Shown piece after piece: positions 24,700-64,000 of a stretch of DNA of 64,000 nucleotides. The notes under the pieces are model-generated. The model made no database searches and was not told where the DNA came from. It saw only the letters and a list, made by a program, of their open reading frames with translations. The number at the start of each line of letters is the position of its first letter. The first letter of the stretch is position 1. The stretch is from Piezodorus guildinii. Lineage: Eukaryota; Arthropoda; Insecta; Hemiptera; Pentatomidae. The stretch covers positions 53,928,725 through 53,992,724 of the forward strand of contig CM041293.1 of NCBI GenBank assembly GCA_023052935.1, in the 5' to 3' direction. Made by a program: the position numbers and the translations under genes.

Positions 24700-24960
24700 T
24701 AAAAATCTGATGAGCGCAACACACGACTTTTACTTACTTTCGCTGTTAAAATTAATTTAAGAACTTTTGAATAAAGTTTAAGTTTAATAAAATTTTTATG
24801 ATAAAAATTCTGAAACATCTCAAGCATACACCCTTCAAAATATGAAATTTCAGTATCATACAACTTATTTTTTTTACGGTGAAAACTCCAATTAGAAAAT
24901 TTTCAGGATCGCAATACTATCCCTTACAATATATTCCATATATAAATCAGTTAAAGTTAT
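24700..24960 (-). repeat. REP-R short, internally deleted copy
   Basis: Both end motifs are present (CGCAACACACGACTTTTACT, and CGCAATACTATCCCTTAC near 24910), with only about 260 bp between. Confidence 0.7.
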
Positions 24961-25447
24961 TCATATTCTTAAATACATAAAATAAATAAACAATTTTTAA
25001 TAAATCTAAATCATCAATCAAACTAATACAAAACAAAGCGAAAAAAATCTCTGATTTCATCCTAATAATTAATCTTGACATTAAAACAGCTTTGTAGGTA
25101 GTAATGTAAGTAAAAAAAATGTTTTTGTTCTTTACTATACCCTAGGGTTATAAACATTAATTAGTTTTAAGGTTCCTCGAATCGCCAGGTGGATTAATGA
25201 ATACTTTCATGGGCAAAAAACACGTGTTGATGACGTAAACTGGCTCCCGAACACATTGCTTATAAACAGAAGTGACCGTGATCTTTACCGTTGCAAAGCT
25301 CCATTTCTTTCTTTCGGTGACATAACTTCCCCGTTTCTTAATTATCCATTCATTTGCCTCGGTACAAACCGGTTTATTTACGCACATGTCAAAATGTGCT
25401 ACGGATTGACTGGTCAAAAATATAACATTTTCAATTACTAAAATCTT

Positions 25448-25740
25448 TGAAGAAGCGGCGTGGTCTAGAGCACTGGTCCGGGGTTCGAATCCCACCTGAG
25501 GCAAAATATTATTAATTTCAGCCGTGAGACAACCTTGGGTATGGAGACGCTTTTGTGGCTCATCTAGCCTCTAAAAAGTGGTATATAAAAGTGAGAAAAA
25601 AACCTGAGGGTTGAACGTGATATCTGGATCTGGCTAACTACCTCATTGCACAGCCGTTGTCCTAGAAACAGTACGAATCTGGATATTTACTGAGCTCTAG
25701 ACTTTCCCTTCAGAGGTTGTAGAGGTGTAGGTTTTATTAT
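25448..25740 (+). repeat. SINE-2 (tRNA-derived) copy
   Basis: Head GCGGCGTGGTCTAGAGC and B box GGTTCGAATCC are well kept. The body includes ACCTCATTGCACAGCCGTTG and ends near TTGTAGAGGTGTAGG. About 9 bp of the head between A box and anticodon region are deleted. Confidence 0.8.
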
Positions 25741-25744
25741 ATTT

Positions 25745-26300
25745 AATGATTTTTTTTAACTGTAACATCTCGGGCATATAGTTGTCTTGAATACGAAATT
25801 TCAGTTTCGTACGACTTAGAGTTTTTGTGCTAGACTTACCACAAACACACACATACAGACCTTTACTTGGATGACTTACTTGGTTTTTTGGACTAAGGGA
25901 ACCCTGAAACGTGTATTTCCGATGAAAACCGGAATTAAAAAATTTTCACGACCGCAATACTTTGTCTTACTATATATTTAGTTTTATCGGCTTTTCATAA
26001 CTCGTAATTAACCTTTAAAATTCCGCGTGTTAGATAATATTTTTTCTAAAACCTTTAGCTATCCAACGTTATATGATACATCTTTATTACTATTCTTGTA
26101 TAACTCAAGAACTTCTTCAAAAACACAAAACATGCATAAATAAATATGTTTGCACTTTTCTCCTTTAGTTGTTTATCAAATTAGCTTAACTTGCATATTT
26201 TGCGCGTTATTTATCACTGCTAATATAATGGTGTTCCAATTTTTTTTTTAAATATACAAAATTAACGCAATACATGTATATTATTGGTAAGTTAAAGTAA
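25745..26300 (-). repeat. REP-R pieces, rearranged
   Basis: The end with CACGACCGCAATACTTTGTC lies at 25945 and is followed by the opposite half (TTATCGGCTTTTCATAACTC) at 25980. The blocks are out of their usual order. It follows a SINE-2 copy directly. Confidence 0.6.
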
Positions 26301-26656
26301 AATAAATGAAGAAGAAATCTAAGTGCTAAAAAGAGTCTCGATAATATTATTTCTTTAAAAGTTCATTCGATAACTTATTGATTTCTGGTTAAGTAAGTAC
26401 CAAACAACTTAAGTAGGTTGAGTAAGAACCGAGTTTAAAGAAGGCACTCTTTCCTTGTTCTACTTACCTATGTTTGTCCCATATAATAAAATACTAAAGT
26501 AGGAACAACGATTCAAGCAATTTGATAAAGTTGTGGCGTAGATTGTTTATTGCTAGTAAGCATTTGGCTAAATCAATCAAGGCCATGGTAACCTCTGTTT
26601 TTCACACGCCGAAAACAAAGAATGCTCATCTTATATAAGCGTATTAATATTCAGTT

Positions 26657-26851
26657 TTATTGAATAAACCGCAAAACCAGTTCCTTGTTTTTTCCTCTAT
26701 TGCTACCTGGTTTTTCCTTGCTGGTTTCAATAGCTTGCTCTGATCTCGACGCATCCAAAAGCGTTGCGATTGTACCCCATGACATGTTTCTCACGATCCG
26801 CCTCATACACGGCGCTAATTGCTCCAGGAAGAAATAACTCTTTAGATCCAC
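26657..26851 (-). pseudogene. Possible gag-like fragment
   Basis: The frame (LEQLAPCMRRIVRNMSWGTI) is vaguely like the end of LTR-element gag capsids, where a hydrophobic FLxGLxPxIR pattern precedes a basic tail. No zinc knuckle, protease or LTR is seen. Weak. Confidence 0.2.
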
Positions 26852-27107
26852 TACAAGGCGAACAGGATAAGTGTTCGATATAGTTAGTACTAAGCCAAAA
26901 AAGACATGACAGCGAACTTCAAGGAACTGTCGTCATCTTTTCTACCTAAGCGTAACTCCATTAAATCTCAACCAAAATGCCTACATTTTTTTGTTTTTAA
27001 TGTTATAATGACTGACAATGAATCGATACCGCTCAAATATTTTACGTCGCTAAAATCCAAACAACGGTTTTACTAGCGATTCCAATCTTCTTTGGGTGTG
27101 TTTTTTA

Positions 27108-27712
27108 AAATTTATTTATTTATTGTAATTTACAACTGTAATATATAACACAATAAGTAAATATGCGGTGAAGAAAAGTCGCGAATATGTCTTGAAAAAG
27201 AACTAACCAGTGGTAGTGGTAAGTGGTAGCTTTTTCACTAACTATTTTAATTAGGTCCCGAGGCCACCTTCTTTTCAATCGCTTCGGATGGTTATCTGGA
27301 ATATCTAAGGAAGATAGATTACGGACAACTGGGTATTGTGTGGGCAGGGAGTTTATAATGAAAAGAGGTGTATCTATCAAGGGCTATGTCTGCAACAAAT
27401 GAGATGTTTAGGTCATTATGAAGGAGTTGATTTGTGACAAAATAAGGGGCATTCAGGATTTTGCATTGTAAGGATTGGATGCGGGAGGAATTAGATGGTT
27501 TAGTAGAGCCCCAAGATCGATTTCAAATGTCCAATTGGGACTGATAATATTGCTGTAAATGAGTCTTTTATAATTTACGGGAAGTATTGATCGTTTTTTT
27601 CTAGTAAATGTTGTAGTTATCGATATCTTCGACCAGTTTCTTATTGTTTCAGTCAGTATCGGATTTGTTCTACAGGTGTGTGTGTTGTTATTAAAGGATA
27701 CTGGGGGACAGG
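27108..27712 (-). mobile_element. LINE-B (Jockey-like) truncated copy
   Basis: It has the same 3' end as the other copies (LKRRWPRDL, then GTAATTTACAACTG on +). Frames are broken. Flanks CTTTGGGTGTGTT and CTTTGTGTGTT suggest an imperfect TSD. Confidence 0.78.
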
Positions 27713-27739
27713 ATCTTTGTGTGTTGAATCCTAACCTTG

Positions 27740-27965
27740 TTGTTCATTCATTTAACCTTACTTATGCTACTGTGGCTAATCAGATGATACTGGAGTTATA
27801 AATTTCGCATATCCAGGTTTAATTATTATAGAAATCTTTAACGAGTACGTAACATAGCACAGACTCCGAACCACCATTTTACGTTCCCTCCGAATGCCGG
27901 CCAAAACTAGAGCATTTTCTCCCTTAAAAAAAAATTGAGTTTGAACCCATGAGTCTGGAGTTAGT
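27740..27965 (-). repeat. SINE-1 diverged partial copy
   Basis: The 3' body (TTATGCTACTGTGGCTAATC on +) is clear. The tRNA-like head is damaged and stops just after the B-box remnant. Confidence 0.7.
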
Positions 27966-28422
27966 GTAGCAAAATATTTAGAGGTCCCTGAAAAAATAGT
28001 GTTTTTTGCGAATTAGGGCTTTCCCTAATAATTTAATGGGTTTGTTTACTTATTTTTTAATTCAAGGAATGCATCTCCATGTTTATACTTAAGCTAGAAT
28101 AGATTGGCAACCAGCAGGATAACTCGTTCTGTTTCTCTTAATTCAAGTTGGAAAGAAATTTAAAACCCCTCCACATTGTCTCCCATAAAACTACATTTTA
28201 ATGGTGCGATCCTTCTATGTTAATGTTACATAAAATGAAATCTTGAGGCCTACATTTAATTTATTAACGTTGCGGTGTAAAGTTAATGGTTAGAATAAAA
28301 ACCATGGATTGCTGTTATCTAAATATAAGAAATATAAAATAAAAAAATGAAAAGGTCTTTTAATTTGCATGCTTAGCTTCCTAACTTTGTCTAGTCCACA
28401 CCATGAAGCTTAAATAAATTGT

Positions 28423-28690
28423 TTGTTGATTTATTTAACGTCACTTTATGCTACTGTGGCTAATCGGACGATGCTCCAGGGGAGTCATAAATTTTGCCTA
28501 TCCAAGTTGTATTAGGATAGGGGTCTTTAAATGAGTACCTGACATCGCACAGGCTCGGGACCATATTTTACGTCCCCTACCAAGGATTAAATGACTAAGA
28601 ATTTTTTACTACCACAAAAAAACCTAGTGCAACCTGCGGGTATGAACCCGTCACCTCGGGCATACAAAGTTGTTATGTAAGAGGTGACCC
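28423..28690 (-). repeat. SINE-1 copy with TSD
   Basis: Body plus partial head. The TSD CTTAAATAAATTGT (28409-28422) and CTTAAATACATTGT (28691-28704) differ at one base. Confidence 0.85.
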
Positions 28691-28954
28691 CTTAAATACA
28701 TTGTATGTAGTATTATAATAATTATGAATCTAAATAACAACCTTATCTATATATTACTGTGGTGATAAGAATAGTTTAAATCGTGTTCATATCACATGCT
28801 TCATACTGAAATCAATTTTTACTTTCACTTACCTATATATGAAATATAGAGTAAGGGAAACTATTGCGATTGTGAAAATTTTCGAATTCCAGTTTTCGAC
28901 GGAAATACACGTTTTAGGGTCCCCTGTGTCCAAATAACCAAGTCACGAAAAAAG

Positions 28955-28957
<3 letters not shown>

Positions 28958-28986
<29 letters not shown>
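28958..28986. repeat. (GT)n microsatellite inside REP-R
   Basis: A GT run at the position where most REP-R copies carry GT/CA repeats. Confidence 0.95.
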
Positions 28987-28988
<2 letters not shown>

Positions 28989-29644
28989 TAACTCCCGAGC
29001 GAAAACGAAAAGTTTTAAAAACTGAAATTTCATATTTAAGATAAATATACGCCCGAGACGTTACAAAACCTTTTTCATCAAAATGAGCTTACCAGAAGAG
29101 CCACTTTATACAAGGCATTTGGCACCTTTTTACGATTTTCTCGAAAGTTCCGACGATTTTGATTAAACCCGCTACATCGATGTAAAATTGGACGGGCTAT
29201 ATACCACGTAGGTTTCATTCTGATTAAAATAGTCTGACAGGGCTTAAATGCCAATATTTCAAAATTTCTGTTTCTGATCTTCCTTCAATTTTGTAGATTT
29301 AAAAAAAAAAAAAAATTAAGCACATCATCCTCTTAGATTGATAAATAACGGATAAATATACAAGTTGAACGAATTCAATATCCAACTAAAGGAGAAAATA
29401 ACAAAAATATTTGTTTATGCAATTTTTGTAATAAAGTAATATAGTTGTATAATATACCGTTGGAAAGCTGAAGATTTTAGAAAAAATATTATCTTATACA
29501 CAAGCTTGTAATAGTAATGAATAGTGATGAAAATCCGATAAACTAACTGATTATTTTAGATAATAATATAATGGATTATTTAATAAAACTTCTGTTTCTA
29601 ATAAAAACCAACGTTGATATCTTGAACAATTTAGTTTCGTATCT

Positions 29645-30975
29645 AAAGGGCCTAGCCGGATAAGCATGTGAAATCTGCCCCCGCAGATAGATATTATTAA
29701 GATATTACTTACACACTATACACATACATACTATTTATTATACCTATCATTGTAAATATCTTATATTGGATGGAATATATTTATTTTTTAAAATTTATTT
29801 TATTGTTTTTACTTTGATATTACATCCAGTAGAAGATTTCTAATAATATAAATAACAGTATTATTCGCTACTTCAGGATATTTACATAGACAGTTGATAT
29901 TTAAAGAATAAATACTTTTTAATGTTCGTGAAAAACGGGAAAGTTCATCTGGGAGACGAAGATAGTGACATTTTCTCGAACATAGATAGCATGCTGTCAA
30001 GTCTGTCATCAAAACTTTTTTGATTAACATATATCAATATGAAAAAATATATATTAAAAAAATCTTTGTAATTATGTTTTATATAAATATAGCATATAGT
30101 GCTATGTAGTAGTTATTCAAGTCAAAAACAATAAAATAAATTAAAAAAAATAAATATATTCCATCCAATATAAGATATTTACAATGATAGGTATAATAAA
30201 TAGTATGTATGTGCATAGTGTGTAAGTAATATCTAATGACATTACGATCCTACAGCTCTATCCCTACTCTTCATGCGTGACTAGCTACTACTAAGAGAGC
30301 TGAAAAAATGGTGCTTTCTTTATTTTTCACTGTTGGGTACATTTTAGATCAACTCGAAAAAAATATATATTGTGCAGGACCCTCCAATGACTTAAATTAG
30401 CAAAAAAATGTTGGTGTACCAAACCAAAGTAATTTAAATTAAATATAAAAATTTTGACTCACGTTTTCAAAATAAAAAAATGTTTTTTGAAACTCTTTTA
30501 GAATACCATTAACATATATTTTTGTCGTCTAATTCGGTTGATCCGTTCAGGAGAAAAAATTGTTTTTTTTATTTTTCACTATGGGGTACACTTGCGATAA
30601 AATTGAAAAATATATATGTTATGTAGGATCCTCCAATGAACTAAAGTAGCGAAAAATTGGAGGTGTACCAAACCATCATAACCAGAAAATATTTTTTTGA
30701 AAAATTCAAAAAAATTTTTTGACCAGCATTTTCGTGGAAAAAAATTTAAAATAATATTTTTTGAAACCTATTTGTAAAATCCATAATATATATTTTTTTC
30801 GTGAAAATCGGTTGAGCTGTTCAGGAGAAAACATTTTTTTTTTGTTTTTTCTTCCCCCCTCCATAACTTCCTCCCCTTGCGTAAGGTGGTTTCTCATATA
30901 TGTGACTCAATGGTATAAATTTGGTTCTAATACACGCGGGGGCAGATTTCACATGCTTATCTGGCTAGGCCCTTT
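29645..30975. mobile_element. TIR DNA element, 1.33 kb
   Basis: 40-bp TIRs at 29645-29684 and 30936-30975 (AAAGGGCCTAGCCGGATAAG start) with one mismatch. Two similar interior blocks (30310-30420 and 30560-30670) share a TTTTTCACT...GGGTACA start. No transposase frame. It is inserted in REP-R. Confidence 0.72.
29700..30234. mobile_element. MITE-like element with about 90-bp TIRs
   Basis: The arms 29700-29789 and about 30145-30234 are inverted with one or two differences (AGATATTACTTACACACTAT start). The interior includes a 73-codon frame (29809-30030, - strand) that I do not recognise and doubt is coding. It is nested in the 29645-30975 element. Confidence 0.75.
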
Positions 30976-31106
30976 GTTTAATAATTCTTAAGATAGATGT
31001 AAATAACAGAGCTAAGTGAAAGTCGTGTGTTGCGCGCACCAGATTTTTTCACCTTATTTATCTATATATTAAATGATATTTTTATTATATGTTCTTTTTT
31101 TTTCAG

Positions 31107-62991
<31,885 letters not shown>

Positions 62992-64000
62992 GTAAGATTG
63001 TCATTACTAATAATTTAGTAGTGTATAAACTGAGTTTTTGATAATGTATGGAAAAGGTAATAGGAAGCTTTATTTTTGAAATATAATCTCAAAACTTCTC
63101 TAATTAATGACCCCACAATAATGATACATCAGTCCAGACTAGAAGAGGAATTTAGGAATTTCAACTTTAAGTTTTTTTTGCATTTAAATAAGTTTGATTA
63201 AATTCATTCAAAAACTGGTTATGCGAAAAACTTCTTAAATAGTTGTGCAATCAACAGTAAAACGAGTGATCTTAGTTTCATAAGATATCTAAGCATTAAA
63301 CATCAGTAAGAAATCATTAAGAGAAGCTGATTGACCCGTAAAGCATTACTAGTTAGCCAATTACAAATATTGGTACCACGTTACATCAGAATTAATAATT
63401 ATATATAGTAGAGTTAACATAAGTAAAATGAAGCCAAACAATAACCAGGTTTTATTAATCCAAATAGAAACAAGTATTTATTTAGTATCACTTATTTCTT
63501 AAGCACTGATGACTTACTTTCCAAACGCACTAGATGTTATTTGTAGAGTTACTTCTGATAAAAAATTATGATTACCTAGCTTCAGTAAAATTTAAACAAA
63601 TATTTGTTCAAAACATCTCTCTCCTATTAGAGGTAGAGGTTGGACATTTATTAATCCATAAGTTGGGTTAACTAATTAAAATCAAGCTCATCAAGGCATG
63701 GGTTATGCTTTTCAATAAGAGCAGGGTGGCCAATGAATTGGGCACACCAGTCTTTTGGTACAGTCTATTTGTGACAGGATTATTACTTGTTATCAGCTGC
63801 TAAGAAGAACCTCTTTATAGTTAAAGGAGATAGTTATAGTTATTTTTTTTATTTCTTCCTTACAAACATATCTTACATTCAAATTTGTCTAATAATTTAT
63901 TTGACAATGTTATTTAGTAGTGAGTGATAATTTTAGGAAGTCTGAAATTCATTTTATATTTAACTGTTTGTCTCAAAGAAAAAAATGCGAAAAATGATAG
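62992..64000 (+). other. Transporter intron running to window end
   Basis: It begins with gtaaga. No further exon with a sugar-porter motif was found, so TM9 onward should lie beyond the window or in an exon I could not see. Confidence 0.45.

Larger units (their letters stand above)
28806..31047 (+). repeat. REP-R copy carrying a nested TIR element
   Basis: It starts TTTTTACTTTCACTTACCTA and runs to 29644. It resumes after the 29645-30975 element and ends TAAGTGAAAGTCGTGTGTTG at about 31047. It includes a (GT)n run at 28958-28986. Confidence 0.75.

Noticed and set aside
29809..30030. 73-codon frame as a MITE-encoded protein
   Set aside because: No recognisable domain, no relative in the window, and the host element is a non-autonomous palindrome.

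Overview
This is eukaryotic DNA, almost certainly an insect chromosome. It is AT-rich, has GT/AG introns, and carries an insect-type gustatory receptor, a sugar/trehalose-type MFS transporter, and dense retro- and DNA-transposon debris. I cannot fix the order from the sequence alone. Repeat family names used here (SINE-1, SINE-2, LINE-A, LINE-B, LINE-C, REP-R, FB-Q) are local labels.

Two host genes are visible. The first is an MFS sugar transporter of the facilitated trehalose transporter (Tret1-like) type on the + strand. One cytoplasmic N-terminal exon lies at 31107-31185, followed by six exons between 59993 and 62991. The start and the last third of the gene lie outside the window or were not found. 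The second is a gustatory receptor (7tm_7 family) on the - strand (exons 40187-41002, probably 40046-40114, and 39869-39958). It lies inside the 28.8-kb intron of the transporter, so it is a nested antisense gene.

The rest is mobile DNA. 1-31 kb: a foldback-like palindrome (1-2310), an integrase zinc-finger relic, many copies of a tRNA-derived SINE (SINE-1), truncated RTE-like (LINE-A), Jockey-like (LINE-B) and CR1-like (LINE-C) LINEs, and an unclassified about 0.7-0.95 kb repeat (REP-R). Several elements have readable target-site duplications (TSDs) and are nested in one another. 28.8-31 kb: a three-level nest of a MITE-like element in a TIR element in REP-R. 31-60 kb (the big intron): LINE-A fragments, a second foldback, a Penelope-like element with GIY-YIG endonuclease remains and inverted terminal copies, the Gr gene, and a nearly full-length 3.2-kb RTE-like LINE-A with a 13-bp TSD and one frameshift. 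It also holds a LINE relic with RNase H, a hAT element with TIRs and an 8-bp TSD, a 480-bp Helitron, a 109-bp tandem satellite bracketed by inverted 21-bp minisatellites, and hammerhead-like palindromes. 60-64 kb: transporter exons and introns.

I see no operon, CRISPR array, phage or bacterial system. The most distinctive signals are the nested Gr gene, the satellite between inverted minisatellites, the hammerhead-like Penelope-type palindromes and the undescribed SINE and REP-R families.
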